Source of the DNA: MSPOR6 sp964652195
GTDB taxonomy: Bacteria > Poribacteria > WGA-4E > WGA-3G
Assembly: GCA_964652195.1 (NCBI GenBank)
Contig: CAZZBB010000106.1
Span: 62,001 to 126,000, forward strand
Direction of reading: 5' to 3'
DNA: 64,000 nucleotides
Within the stretch, counting starts at the first letter, position 1, and every line of letters begins with the position of its first letter. Made by a program: the position numbers and the translations under genes. Below, one piece after another: positions 44,866 through 54,712 of this stretch. The notes under the pieces were generated by a model. That model was not told the origin of the DNA and ran no database searches. It saw only the letters and a list, made by a program, of their open reading frames with translations.

Positions 44866-46002
44866 ATGAAAAGCACATTAACCCATCAAATTCATACCCG
44901 TTCAAAAGAACTCGGATTTGAACTCGTTGGTATTTCACCTGCCAAAGAGAGCGAAACTATAGAACTATATAGAAAATGGATTGAAAACGGATATGCAGGT
45001 AAAATGGGATATCTTGAAAGACACTTACCACTCAAAGAAGATCCCAGAACACTTCTTAAAGAGACAAAGTCTGTGATAAGTCTCGCCATGAATTATTACA
45101 CCGTTGATCCTCCAAAAGAGTTGTCTGATGATCCGAGTCGTGGACAGATATCGCGTTATGCATGGGGGGATGATTATCATGATGTCATCCGGGATAGACT
45201 TCAGCAACTTGTTGATTACATTAAACCCTTGGCTGAATCAGAATTGCAAAGCCGCGTTTTTGTAGATTCAGGACCTATACTGGAAAGAGAATATGCCCAG
45301 AAATCGGGTCTCGGTTGGATTGGCAAGAATACAAACCTGATAAACTGGCAAACGGGTTCTTGGTATTTTCTTGCTGAAATACTAATTAGTCTTGAATTAG
45401 AATACAATAATCAACCTATTAGAGGAAGTTGTGGCACCTGCACAAAGTGTATTGAGGCATGTCCAACAGATGCTATTCTTGAACCGAATGTACTTGATTC
45501 TCGACTGTGTATCTCCTATCTAACTATAGAATTAAAAGACAGTATACCAATGGAACTACGCCCACAAATAGGAAAGCTTATATTTGGGTGTGATATCTGT
45601 CAGGAAGTTTGCCCATGGAATAATAAGGCTGTTCCAACATCAGAACCAGCATTTCATCCACGTAATGACAATCTTACCCCAGAATTACTATCCTTAATGG
45701 ACATAACACAATCTGATTTTAGTAAAAAATACAAAGGAAGTCCTATCAAACGCACGAAGTGGAAGGGTTTCCTACGAAATGTAATCGTAGCTATTGGCAA
45801 CTGGGGTTCACCCACTGCTGTTCCTGCCTTAAAAAAAGCATTAATTAATGATGAACCTATGATACGTGGACATGCTGCGTGGGCATTGGGACAAATTGGA
45901 GGAGAAAATGCTACAATAGCATTAGAGAATCAATTAGAGAATGAAATTGCCCTTGAGGTTATCACTGAAATTAAGGATGCCCTACATTCCATATCCAACT
46001 GA
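44866..46002 (+). CDS. queG: Epoxyqueuosine reductase QueG
   Basis: QueG performs the last step of queuosine synthesis in tRNA, reducing epoxyqueuosine with cobalamin and two [4Fe-4S] clusters. The 378 residues show the N-terminal domain with VISLAMNYYT and GQISRYAWGDDYHDV, the cluster motifs CGTCTKCIEACPTDAI near 190-205 and CDICQEVCPWN near 244-254, and a C-terminal HEAT-like repeat with AVPALKKALINDEPMIRGHA and WALGQIGGENATIAL. Length and domain order match the family. It stands alone between intergenic gaps of 145 and 1007 nt. Confidence 0.93.
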   Translation: MKSTLTHQIHTRSKELGFELVGISPAKESETIELYRKWIENGYAGKMGYLERHLPLKEDPRTLLKETKSVISLAMNYYTVDPPKELSDDPSRGQISRYAWGDDYHDVIRDRLQQLVDYIKPLAESELQSRVFVDSGPILEREYAQKSGLGWIGKNTNLINWQTGSWYFLAEILISLELEYNNQPIRGSCGTCTKCIEACPTDAILEPNVLDSRLCISYLTIELKDSIPMELRPQIGKLIFGCDICQEVCPWNNKAVPTSEPAFHPRNDNLTPELLSLMDITQSDFSKKYKGSPIKRTKWKGFLRNVIVAIGNWGSPTAVPALKKALINDEPMIRGHAAWALGQIGGENATIALENQLENEIALEVITEIKDALHSISN

Positions 46003-46266
46003 GTTATATCCTTTTCTTATAGATACTCTTACTGGATCAGTGCATTCTCAGCTACATCTCCTGTTTGTTCAAAATATAGGTGAGTCTTCAAAATTTCCCA
46101 AATAGGGGCAAAAACCCGTATAAAAATGTTTCAAATAAAAATAATACCAATACTACTACATATTTGGGAGTTTCTTCCAAAACTGTACTTATATTTCCAA
46201 ATGCGATATTCTCATTATTTATTAAACTGGCACAAGTCGTAATATAGGTTATTGATAGTTGACTTC

Positions 46267-46377
46267 GTAGGTTGGGTTGAACCCGGGGAGGGTCAAAAGA
46301 CCTTCATACCGTTGATTGTGAAACCCAACATTTCCGGAATGTCCAAAGCTACATATTGAGTTTCGTTCCACAACCCC
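46267..46377. repeat. Modular hairpin repeat (family 2), copy 2
   Basis: It starts GTAGGTTGGGTTGAACCCGG and contains one GGTC-AAAA-GACC module instead of two. It then repeats the GTTGATTGTGAAACCCAACA stretch of copy 1 and the GTTTCGTTCC end. A fragment of the left end is also at 62542-62556. Confidence 0.6.
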
Positions 46378-46405
46378 ATAGGTGTCAATTTAATCATTAG
46401 GTTCT

Positions 46406-46455
46406 TCTGTGGGAGGGGGATTCCGATCCCCGATCTTCTCTGCTCGCACAGAAAT
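46406..46455. repeat. Nested inverted repeat
   Basis: The outer arms TTCTGTGGGAG and CTCGCACAGAA pair with one mismatch and enclose a perfect inner hairpin GGGGAT-TCCG-ATCCCC (46416-46431). It looks like an independent palindromic repeat unit. Confidence 0.5.
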
Positions 46456-46664
46456 GGTATCAGATGAAAACCAAAGATGTACTTTGTTTACACTCAAGTT
46501 ATATAAATATTAACTTGTGTGATTCACGGAAAATTGGTATAGTTAAAATTATAAACCCTTATAGAATAAGGGTTCGCAAAAATGCTCCGTGAAGGTTTCC
46601 GTGAAAGTGAGGTTATATCAGAACAACAAATATTAACACTTTTTCCAAACACATCGTTCATATA

Positions 46665-46735
46665 TCTAATACCATCTCTAATTGAAGATGTCTCTTTTTT
46701 GTAGCACAAACTGTTAGTTTGTGGCGTATTAGATT
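46665..46735 (+). repeat. Dispersed repeat family 1, diverged copy C
   Basis: The stretch around TGTAGCACAAACTGTTAGTT follows a TCTCTT segment and is followed by TTTGTGGCGTATTAGA, in the same order as copy B at 16174-16240. Similarity is clear only in the core. Confidence 0.45.
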
Positions 46736-46790
46736 ACATTTCAAAAAACTGTAATGTGAACGCATTTTTTAGAAATGGTATAACATCTTG

Positions 46791-46821
46791 CAGAGTGGTT
46801 TGAGTCTATCAAACCACTCTG
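46791..46821. repeat. Perfect 13-bp hairpin
   Basis: CAGAGTGGTTTGA (46791-46803) pairs with TCAAACCACTCTG (46809-46821) around GTCTA. There is no T-run on either side, so it is not a standard terminator; a repeat element or a protein-binding palindrome is possible. Confidence 0.5.
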
Positions 46822-47009
46822 TTTAGATAATAGCATTTTATTAGAAAAAGATTGAACTCTACACAAAGATAGGTGTATATACAATTAGGTTACTTCAGGT
46901 ACATTCATCTTGATTTAATGATAGGCATAATATTTCTACTAATTGCACAACCTGTATCTTACGTTTATCCATTCTTTTAGCAGTAAGGGAGACATAAAGG
47001 AGATTTACA

Positions 47010-49175
47010 ATGAAAAGACAATATTCTCTAACAATATTATTAATTATACTTTTCACTGGTGTTGTAAACTTAGGATATACACAAGGAATTTTCCTGACCC
47101 ATTCAAGACAGAGACCCAGTATCGAAAACCTTAGAATTGAAAGACATCATATTAACGTCTCCATAGAAAACCAACTTGCCACAACTAAGATTGATCAAAT
47201 CTTTGCCAATCCCAACAACCGTGTGTTGGAGGGAACATATATTTTCCCATTACAGGATGATGTTGCAATCTCAGATTTTGTTTTATATATAGATGGACAA
47301 CCTGTAAAAGGAGAATTACTCGCAAAAGATAAAGCACGTGCGACCTATGAAGGTATAGTCCGTTCAATGCAAGATCCAGCATTACTTGAATATATCGGAA
47401 CTCGGGCATTTAAAGCAAGGGTATTCCCAATCCCTGCACACGGGGAACGACGTATACAAATGGAATATTCACAAGTAATAAAAGTAGATTCAAATCTGGC
47501 AAAATATACTTACCCCTTACGAACGGATAAATTTACCAACAACCCAGTTGGAAGTCTCGCAGTATCAATCGATATTAAGAGTAAACATGAACTCAAGAGT
47601 ATTTATTCTCCTTCCCATGAAATTGCAATCAACAGAAAGGACAATCATAGTGCTAATCTTAGCTATGAAGGATCTAACGTTCATGCAAGACGAGATTTCA
47701 CTTGTTATTATTCCCTTTCAGATAAAGAATTTGGTATAGACCTTATTACACATAGGGATAATCTCGACAAAGCGGGTTTCTTCATGCTTCTTATTTCTCC
47801 AAAATATAAGGTAAACAAAAAGGATATAATTGAGAAAGATTTCATTTTTATACTTGACCGTTCTGGTAGTATGAAAGGTAGAAAAATAGAACAAGCTAAA
47901 GATGCTCTTCGTTTTTGTGTTAATAATCTGAATGATGGAGACCGGTTCAATTTGATCTTATTCAATACAGATGTAGAATCGTTTTCAGATGAATTGGTTC
48001 CGATTAAAAAGCAACGTGAAAACGCACTTGCTTTCATAGAGGACATTGAAGGGAATGGTGGAACGAATATCAATGATGCACTTTTAACACCGTTATCAGA
48101 AAAACCTGATCCTACACGACCACGTATAGTTGTGTTCCTAACTGATGGAGAAGCAACTGTTGGTACCACAGACACTGAACTTATACTTAAGAATGTTGCT
48201 AAGGTAAATAAGAATGAATCCAGAATCTTTGTATTCGGTGTAGGATACGATGTGAACGTCAATTTACTTGATAAGATGGCTGAAGAAAATAGTGGAACCC
48301 GACAATATGTAAAACCAAAAGAGGATTTAGAGATAGCTGTATCTACCTTCTTCACAAAAGTAAGTGAACCTATTTTGGTCAACTTAGAATTGGATATTGA
48401 AAACATCAGAATCAAAGACCAATATCCACAGAAATTGCCCCATCTATTTCGCGGATCACAAATTACAGTCCTTGGACGGTATACAGGAATAGGTAAGTCT
48501 AAACTTGTTCTACATGGTGATATTGAAGGAAAGAAGCATGAGTTCTCTAATAATGCTAAATTTCCTAAGAAAGAAACAGACCATCAATTCTTGCCTAAGT
48601 TATGGGCTCAACGCAAGGTAGCATATTTGGTGGATGAAGTTAGATTGAATGGAGAGAATAAAGAACTCATAGATGAGATTACGAGACTTAGTAAGAAATA
48701 TGGAATTGTTACACCCTATACCTCATTCTTGGTTACTGAAGATATGAAAGATGACCCTGTATTTACGCATCTTCAAAGAGGCAGAATTAATGAAGCTCGA
48801 CAGTTTGGGCGATCAGCTGGCATACCTGCATCAACTCCTAAATCTGCGAAACTTGCCGAATCATTAACTGCTACTCCCCGTGTTAGGGCAATTCAAGATA
48901 GTGTACAATTACAAGCCATTAAGATCCAAGAACAATTAGCCAAGACATCTGAAGTGATAAAAGTCGTAAAAGATAAAACATTCCATCTAAAGAAGGACGT
49001 TTGGGTGGATAGTGACCATAAACCAGAAACAAAGACTACCAAGATAGAGTTTGGAAGTGATGCATATTTCGAACTACTTAAGAATGAACCAGAATTATCT
49101 AAATATTTGGCGATTGGAAAGCATGTAATAGTATGTTATAAGAAAACATGCTATGAAATACATCCACCTAAATAA
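47010..49175 (+). CDS. Secreted VIT / VWA domain protein
   Basis: The 721-residue protein has a signal peptide (about 1-26, ending GYTQG), then a VIT domain (about 34-170) with NRVLEGTYIFPLQDDVAISD and AHGERRIQMEYSQ. A VWA domain (about 275-450) follows, with the MIDAS motif DRSGS after FIFIL, plus NGGTNINDALL and FLTDGEATVG, so it likely binds a metal and a protein ligand. The rest is a beta-rich and helical C-terminal region. This layout resembles inter-alpha-trypsin inhibitor heavy chains and their bacterial relatives. AAAGGAG precedes the ATG at 47010. It probably acts in the cell envelope or outside. Confidence 0.88.
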   Translation: MKRQYSLTILLIILFTGVVNLGYTQGIFLTHSRQRPSIENLRIERHHINVSIENQLATTKIDQIFANPNNRVLEGTYIFPLQDDVAISDFVLYIDGQPVKGELLAKDKARATYEGIVRSMQDPALLEYIGTRAFKARVFPIPAHGERRIQMEYSQVIKVDSNLAKYTYPLRTDKFTNNPVGSLAVSIDIKSKHELKSIYSPSHEIAINRKDNHSANLSYEGSNVHARRDFTCYYSLSDKEFGIDLITHRDNLDKAGFFMLLISPKYKVNKKDIIEKDFIFILDRSGSMKGRKIEQAKDALRFCVNNLNDGDRFNLILFNTDVESFSDELVPIKKQRENALAFIEDIEGNGGTNINDALLTPLSEKPDPTRPRIVVFLTDGEATVGTTDTELILKNVAKVNKNESRIFVFGVGYDVNVNLLDKMAEENSGTRQYVKPKEDLEIAVSTFFTKVSEPILVNLELDIENIRIKDQYPQKLPHLFRGSQITVLGRYTGIGKSKLVLHGDIEGKKHEFSNNAKFPKKETDHQFLPKLWAQRKVAYLVDEVRLNGENKELIDEITRLSKKYGIVTPYTSFLVTEDMKDDPVFTHLQRGRINEARQFGRSAGIPASTPKSAKLAESLTATPRVRAIQDSVQLQAIKIQEQLAKTSEVIKVVKDKTFHLKKDVWVDSDHKPETKTTKIEFGSDAYFELLKNEPELSKYLAIGKHVIVCYKKTCYEIHPPK

Positions 49176-49194
49176 GATTAATTATCAAACTGTA

Positions 49195-49869
49195 TCAACT
49201 ATACGCATTATATATTGTGTATATGTTGATGAGAATACTATTATCAATAGGTTGTATTGGGCAAGTGGATTCCTCATAACTAAATCCATTTTCAGCGATT
49301 AAGTCTAAAAATCCACTTGCATTTTCTCTATTTGGTTCGGAAAAAAGTGCGACACCATTAGACTTGAGTAAATCTTTAAGCAATCCTATAATTGGTTTCC
49401 AGTTCTGTTCATCATATATCACATCCGAAGCAAGAATAAAATCGAATTTAGAATTAAGACATGGCGTGTTCCAATCCATTTGAACTAATTTTGGAGATTC
49501 AATTCCATTCTGTTGAGAATTCTCCAATGAAAAGTATAGTGCTTCAATTTCAAAGTCTGTAAAAATCACATCTGCACCATATAAATTGGCGACAATACCT
49601 ACGAGTCCAAATCCACACCCGATCTCAAGTATACTCTTATTACTCAGATCTCCTAATTCTGAAATATGATGTGATAAAGCAATCGCCGAATCCCATAGGT
49701 ATGTCCAATAGGGTAAGTAGAGTATTCCATCACTGTCTTCCCTACTAAATATCTCTAATAGGTTATCCGGATGATTGATGATAGTAAGCTTAATATCTCT
49801 GTTGTTAAGGGAGATATTTTTATGAGTTGTTGGGTAATCCTTCAGTCTTTGGGATAATTCTATGTTCAT
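49195..49869 (-). CDS. SAM-dependent methyltransferase (lysine-methyltransferase-like)
   Basis: The 224 residues contain a class I SAM-binding motif SILEIGCGFGLVGIVANLYG, then DVIFTDF, then NSKFDFILASDVIYDEQNWK, which is the METTL20/METTL21-like (Methyltransf_16) arrangement with a post-motif DVIY. This group methylates protein lysines or other nucleophiles. The N-terminal LPYWTYLWDSAIALSHHISE is also typical of it. Its target is unknown. The gene is 22 nt downstream of the enolase-superfamily gene, so the two are likely co-transcribed. Confidence 0.8.
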   Translation of the reverse strand: MNIELSQRLKDYPTTHKNISLNNRDIKLTIINHPDNLLEIFSREDSDGILYLPYWTYLWDSAIALSHHISELGDLSNKSILEIGCGFGLVGIVANLYGADVIFTDFEIEALYFSLENSQQNGIESPKLVQMDWNTPCLNSKFDFILASDVIYDEQNWKPIIGLLKDLLKSNGVALFSEPNRENASGFLDLIAENGFSYEESTCPIQPIDNSILINIYTIYNAYS

Positions 49870-49891
49870 CTGAATTTAGTAAGATATAGGT

Positions 49892-51073
49892 TTATATAAC
49901 TTCCATCCAGACACCCGGAACAAATCCTGGATATTTACCTTCACTAAATGCAGGATAGTATTCACCCTCATTATTAAAATCATGCACTGTCTCACCACCA
50001 TCATCGTTGGGAATATGAACTCTACAGGTATAATCACTACCTTGGAACAACTGTTGCGGTGTGGGTTCAGATGGATCAACTTGATATTCTGATAATGCTT
50101 TCTCATCCACTGTTATACCGAGTCCGGGGGCATCTGACACAGCAATTGTCCCATCAACAACATCAAGCCGTTTTTCAAGTAGATCTGATTCCCATAGTTC
50201 ATGGCAAGTAATTGCAGGAAGTTCCGCTTGTGAAAGCACTGCACCAAGATGAACACAATATGCTGTCGTAATACCAGTTCCAACCATCTGTAACCAGAAC
50301 GGTTGTCCAAATGAAGAACAGAGTGAATTAGTTCTGAGAAGGGAATTTACACCGCCCCCAACGACAAATCCACCACAACAGCGCGCATGTAAACAAGATT
50401 CATTGTAATGTTCAACAATCCGTTTTTCTACTGCTTCTTGTAGTCTACCTGCACCTTCTATATCTGTACCAAGATAGAATGGACTTTCATAGATGGCAAC
50501 ATTAGGGTGTTGATCCAACTGTTGTAGCACAGGAATCGCATTATCTGCATTCAACAAAAATCCATTGAAATCTATATCAAGACGGTAGTCTTCTGGGACA
50601 GCATTACCAACAGCATCAACTTGTGCGAAAATATCACGCCAAGGTCTTGCCTTTAACTTCGCTGATGTGTACCCTCTTTTTACGGATTCTTCAACCTCAG
50701 CAACCCAATCTTCTGGTGGCATATCTATATCCCACCATGAGATTGGACACCTATCACGAACTTTAGGACCAATTAAATCGGAAACCGAAACTCCTACAGT
50801 TTTTCCAACTGCATCATAAATTGACATCTGGATACCAAATCCAATTCCACCATTGTTCATACATGCAAAAGGATTCTGTCCAATTACACCTTCAATACTT
50901 CCAGACTCATCAGACAGGTTTTCACCATAACCGATAACTCCATTACTAAGTTCTGTGCGGAACACATGGACTCGTTCACCATGGGTTGCAGCGCGTTGCA
51001 TATGACGACTAACTCTTTCACAATAAAAAGGGATATTTAAAGCTATTGTCTCTATATGTTTAACAGTAAGCAT
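49892..51073 (-). CDS. Mandelate racemase / muconate lactonizing enzyme family protein
   Basis: This enolase-superfamily enzyme of 393 residues has the capping domain (LTVKHIETIALNIPFYCERV) and the TIM barrel. In the barrel, SAKLKARPW supplies the K-x-K acid-base pair. Metal ligands appear as Asp in RLDIDFNGF and Glu in IYESPFYLG, with the third ligand probably in the following strand. The enzyme would abstract a proton alpha to a carboxylate. The substrate is unknown; the family includes sugar acid dehydratases and racemases. Such enzymes are expanded in the suspected lineage. The intervening VVGGGVNSL stretch is typical of the late strands. Confidence 0.8.
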   Translation of the reverse strand: MLTVKHIETIALNIPFYCERVSRHMQRAATHGERVHVFRTELSNGVIGYGENLSDESGSIEGVIGQNPFACMNNGGIGFGIQMSIYDAVGKTVGVSVSDLIGPKVRDRCPISWWDIDMPPEDWVAEVEESVKRGYTSAKLKARPWRDIFAQVDAVGNAVPEDYRLDIDFNGFLLNADNAIPVLQQLDQHPNVAIYESPFYLGTDIEGAGRLQEAVEKRIVEHYNESCLHARCCGGFVVGGGVNSLLRTNSLCSSFGQPFWLQMVGTGITTAYCVHLGAVLSQAELPAITCHELWESDLLEKRLDVVDGTIAVSDAPGLGITVDEKALSEYQVDPSEPTPQQLFQGSDYTCRVHIPNDDGGETVHDFNNEGEYYPAFSEGKYPGFVPGVWMEVI

Positions 51074-51267
51074 GGGAAACCTCTATACATCAGATTTGTA
51101 GGAATTGTAGCATAATAACAAATAATACGTAAGTAATACTACGATTATATCCACTTAAATCAATTATCAATACCAAAATAAAAAATAAAATGAAGAAAAA
51201 TATCATTAGTCTCAACATATAGGTAGACGGATGATTTTAGGATGTACTTATACCAATTCTATATCAT

Positions 51268-51297
51268 TTGACACCCTCACATTTATGTTGGTATAAT
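51268..51297 (+). promoter_or_regulatory. Consensus sigma-70 promoter
   Basis: TTGACA at 51268-51273 and TATAAT at 51292-51297 are both perfect matches, spaced 18 bp. It faces the dioxygenase gene at 51356 and is the best promoter in the window. Confidence 0.7.
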
Positions 51298-51355
51298 AAC
51301 TATACAAGACCAATATTATGTTAGTTTTACTGATTATTCTCTTGAGGAATGTACT

Positions 51356-52219
51356 ATGCCAAGAATTGAACCCTTTACAGTGTCAAATGATCTATTAGAT
51401 ACACCTGAAGAACTCCGTAGAAGGGCACAAGAAGACGGATACCTATATTTTCGCAACTTAATTGATCAAGAATCAATTAACAATATCCGTAGAGATTTCT
51501 TAGAGATCTGTCACAGACATGGTTGGGCAGAAGGTGGGGATTCTCTCATGGATGGAATTCGGACAGGAGGTCCGTTTATGGAAGGTGATGAGGGATATTG
51601 GCCTGTATTAGACGAATTTCAGTGTCTCGAATCGTTTCATGCGTTTGCTCATCATCCATCTATAATTGATATGTGTGACAAATTATTTGGTGAAAAGACA
51701 TTAGTCCATCCACGGAATATAGGTAGAATTATGTTTCCTGAAAACACTAAATACACAACTCCCGCTCATCAAGATTTTATTCACATTCGGGGAACAGAAG
51801 AAACCTATACTGCATGGATACCTTTGGGGTCTTGTCCACAGCATTTGGGTGGATTATCCGTATTATCAGGTTCGCATCGATCGGGGATATATCCAGTGAA
51901 ACCGGCATTGGGTGCAGGAGGAGTCGGTATTGACACCGCTCCTTTAGAAGATGATGGACTGTATTGGGTTGTTGGTGATTATGAAATTGGTGATGCTTTA
52001 TTCTTCCATAGTCATGCTGTTCATAAAGCACTACCAAATCAATCGTCAGATCGTATAAGGCTTTCTGTAGATTATCGATATCAAGGATGCTCACAACCTG
52101 TTACAGAAGGTTCACTTCTACCACACTTTAATCGCCTGGCATGGGATCAGATATATGATGAGTGGAATTCCAAAGAATATCAGTATTATTGGAACGATTT
52201 TGATCTAAACCGGGTGTAA
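51356..52219 (+). CDS. Phytanoyl-CoA dioxygenase (PhyH) family protein
   Basis: A second Fe(II)/2-oxoglutarate oxygenase, 287 residues. His138 and Asp140 in TTPAHQDFIHIRG are metal ligands, and the distal His lies in FFHSHAVHKALPN with the Arg in SDRIRLSVDYR. N-terminal REGxL-like text is absent; instead LYFRNLIDQESINNIRRDFL is the family's usual opening. It is only distantly like the one at 33961-34851. A consensus promoter and GAGGAA RBS support strong expression. The substrate is unknown. A PorV-like gene follows 54 nt later. Confidence 0.85.
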   Translation: MPRIEPFTVSNDLLDTPEELRRRAQEDGYLYFRNLIDQESINNIRRDFLEICHRHGWAEGGDSLMDGIRTGGPFMEGDEGYWPVLDEFQCLESFHAFAHHPSIIDMCDKLFGEKTLVHPRNIGRIMFPENTKYTTPAHQDFIHIRGTEETYTAWIPLGSCPQHLGGLSVLSGSHRSGIYPVKPALGAGGVGIDTAPLEDDGLYWVVGDYEIGDALFFHSHAVHKALPNQSSDRIRLSVDYRYQGCSQPVTEGSLLPHFNRLAWDQIYDEWNSKEYQYYWNDFDLNRV

Positions 52220-52273
52220 TTGATAAATACTGCATAAAATAAACCCACTATTCTAAAGAAGGAATTAACATAC

Positions 52274-53353
52274 TTGTTTAAACTCACTCAGATTACCATC
52301 ATTACTTGTATATTACTAATCACCATAGCTGCCTATGGAGAGAACTACACTGGGGATTTCCTAACTAATGGTATTGGAGCACGTTCTCTCGGTTTAGGTG
52401 GGGCATATGTTGGTATAGCAGACGATGCAACCGCAACATATTGGAATCCTGCTGGAATTGCTAGTGTCGCGAATAATTATCAGGTCTGTATGATGCATGC
52501 AGCAAGACGATCAGGTTTAGGGGCATTTAATTATGTAAGTGGTATAGGCAAAGTTTTCCCATCCTTGAGTTTAGGTGTGTCTTGGATTCGTGCGGGAATA
52601 GACGATATTCCAATTTACTATGAAGTTCCAGCATTTGATCCCAGTATTAGTGCTGACCAACGAAAAAACAATGCGAAATTCAGACCACGGGATTCAGATT
52701 TTAATCCTTCTGGTTATCTCAATGACAGTGAGAATGCATTTGTTCTAACACTCGCTACAAAAGTGGCTGTCAGTCAATCATGGTGGGATAACTTTGGAAA
52801 AGATTCTATACCACCTGAGTTCCTATTTGGGGTAAATGCAAAAGGGATTTTCCAGAGTTTCAGTGGACATGGAGACCTTGATGAAACTACTTCAGTATTT
52901 ACGACTTATGGAAGTAGCGGTCTTGGATTTGATGCAGGAATTCTAATGCGGCTTCCAGATTTTAATGCACTTTTTGGATTAGAAAATGTAGGTTCACTTG
53001 CTATTGGGATGAACTTTCAGGATATATCTCAAACCACTTTAACTTGGAATACGACCTCCACATTCAAAGAATCTATTCCATCTAATTTTAATATTGGACT
53101 TGCGTTTTCTACACAGCAGATTTTCAATCGTGATCTTATATTGACATATCAATGGCAGGAACGGTATGCAGGACAATCCCATATCGGAATAGAATATGAG
53201 ATAACTTCACCTATGTCTCTCCGTATAGGTTTCCGTGATAGTAGGTTAACAACCGGAATTGGAATTCAACTGAACAAATTTCGACTTGATTATGCCCTCT
53301 TAGTGGGTGATTTAATCAACACACATTTCTTGAGTGTGTTATGGACAATTTGA
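52274..53353 (+). CDS. PorV/PorQ-like outer membrane barrel protein
   Basis: The 359-residue protein has a signal peptide (about 1-22, ending AAYGENY), then the family opening NGIGARSLGLGGAYVGIADD and ATATYWNPAGIASVANNYQ. The rest alternates amphipathic strands with turns, as in outer-membrane barrels of the FadL/PorV group, ending FLSVLWTI. In Bacteroidetes PorV acts in type IX secretion; no other such component is in the window, so the role here is open. The TTG start at 52274 has AAGGAA upstream. Confidence 0.75.
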   Translation: MFKLTQITIITCILLITIAAYGENYTGDFLTNGIGARSLGLGGAYVGIADDATATYWNPAGIASVANNYQVCMMHAARRSGLGAFNYVSGIGKVFPSLSLGVSWIRAGIDDIPIYYEVPAFDPSISADQRKNNAKFRPRDSDFNPSGYLNDSENAFVLTLATKVAVSQSWWDNFGKDSIPPEFLFGVNAKGIFQSFSGHGDLDETTSVFTTYGSSGLGFDAGILMRLPDFNALFGLENVGSLAIGMNFQDISQTTLTWNTTSTFKESIPSNFNIGLAFSTQQIFNRDLILTYQWQERYAGQSHIGIEYEITSPMSLRIGFRDSRLTTGIGIQLNKFRLDYALLVGDLINTHFLSVLWTI

Positions 53354-53382
53354 GGATTTTTTTCATAGATTGAAATTGAGAA

Positions 53383-54654
53383 TCATACTTCTGATTTTGG
53401 ATTGGATAGATCCGGTTGATTCTTAAGAAATATCATTAGGGGTGAAACCACTAACGGCACTAATACCAACCCATTAAGTACAATCCACAATCCCCATTTA
53501 TCTGCCATAGCTCCTACCAACAAATTCAGTAGACCACCCACTCCCCAAGATGCCCCCATCATAAAACTTGATGCAATATTCTCATGTCCGCGTAAAATCA
53601 TCTGAGCCAAAATTATATTCAATGTCACTGAGCTTGAAAGGACTACATTTCCTAAAAAGAGGAAAATCAGGAATGGTAGGCCTTTCGTCTGAAGTGCTGC
53701 TAAGAGAAGTGGTGGTGCAGCAATAAGTGAAATTCCTAATAGCGTAAGTGTATTCACGCGGGTTAAAACAAAACCACTCGCCATAATACCAATTGATCCT
53801 GCGAAAATATATAATGCAACAATAAGGGATCTGACTTGATCGCTATAGTCTTGGTCATCTAAATAAATAGAAAGGAAATTCTCTAATCCAACCGCCGTAA
53901 CAGTACGTAGACTCGCTATAGCAAATAGAACTGTAAGTGGTAAGAGTTGTGGACCTGCAACAACCCAAAACGATTCTCTAACAGATTCTCCCTCGTGAGA
54001 AAGAACTCGTGATGAAGCTGTCAAGTCGAGTTCATGCTCGAATTTCAATACAATTGGAACAAATATAGCTACGAGTATACCAATTCCCATCTCGAATACC
54101 ATTATGGGAATCACATTTCGAACCTTAAAATCAAATCCCATACTATAGGGAACAAATAACAAAGCTAATGGACCTAAAGCACGTCCTATGTTTCCGCCAG
54201 TAAGAAAGATGGATATCCCCATACCTCTGGTTTCTGCAGCAAGCGCTCCAGCATAGGTCGTTGCTTGTGGATGAAATGCTGCAATACCTATACCACCAAT
54301 TGCCAATAATAGGAATACATACAACTCCGATGGTGCATATATTACTAAACTCAAACCAATAGCAGTAAAAGCAACACCGAATGTTAGGAAATGAATTGTT
54401 CGTATCCTATCTGATAACCAACCAAAGACAATTTGTCCAAGTGAACTAAATATACTATAAAGTGCAATGAAAATACCTGCTAAACTGTTAGTTTTGCCAA
54501 CGGATGCAAATCTATTTACAATACGCGGTTGTATATGAGGGAATAGAGTAGCATAGGAATCAAGGATGGTATGTGCAAATGTGAGAAATATGAACTGGAA
54601 AAGATAAAACTGTTTTCGAGGTGTTGAGTTAGATGGTTTTTGGTTATCTTGCAT
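53383..54654 (-). CDS. MFS transporter (fosmidomycin resistance protein-like)
   Basis: This inner-membrane carrier has 423 residues and about 12 helices, including FQFIFLTFAHTILDSYATLF at the start. The MFS motif A is present as GQIVFGWLSDRIRTIHFLTF between helices 2 and 3. The N-terminal HTILDSYATLFPHIQPRI is similar to the Fsr group (fosmidomycin resistance, efflux of small molecules). Direction and substrate cannot be told from the sequence. It converges with the PorV-like gene, 29 nt apart, and is transcribed toward it. There is no regulator next to it. Confidence 0.85.
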   Translation of the reverse strand: MQDNQKPSNSTPRKQFYLFQFIFLTFAHTILDSYATLFPHIQPRIVNRFASVGKTNSLAGIFIALYSIFSSLGQIVFGWLSDRIRTIHFLTFGVAFTAIGLSLVIYAPSELYVFLLLAIGGIGIAAFHPQATTYAGALAAETRGMGISIFLTGGNIGRALGPLALLFVPYSMGFDFKVRNVIPIMVFEMGIGILVAIFVPIVLKFEHELDLTASSRVLSHEGESVRESFWVVAGPQLLPLTVLFAIASLRTVTAVGLENFLSIYLDDQDYSDQVRSLIVALYIFAGSIGIMASGFVLTRVNTLTLLGISLIAAPPLLLAALQTKGLPFLIFLFLGNVVLSSSVTLNIILAQMILRGHENIASSFMMGASWGVGGLLNLLVGAMADKWGLWIVLNGLVLVPLVVSPLMIFLKNQPDLSNPKSEV

Positions 54655-54712
54655 TTATAATATTAATGATACAAATTAAGAAACTGATGTTGATTATAGC
54701 ATAATATACAAA

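Larger units (their letters stand above)
46003..47009. other. Repeat-rich intergenic region
   Basis: About 1 kb without a convincing gene. It contains copy 2 of hairpin family 2 (46267-46377), a long imperfect inverted repeat (46406-46455), a diverged copy of family 1 (about 46665-46735), and a perfect 13-bp hairpin (46791-46821). The open frame 46524-46709 on the minus strand overlaps repeats and has no recognisable product. Confidence 0.6.

Noticed and set aside
46524..46709. Minus-strand open frame of 61 codons
   Set aside because: It overlaps repeat sequence and has no family-like features.
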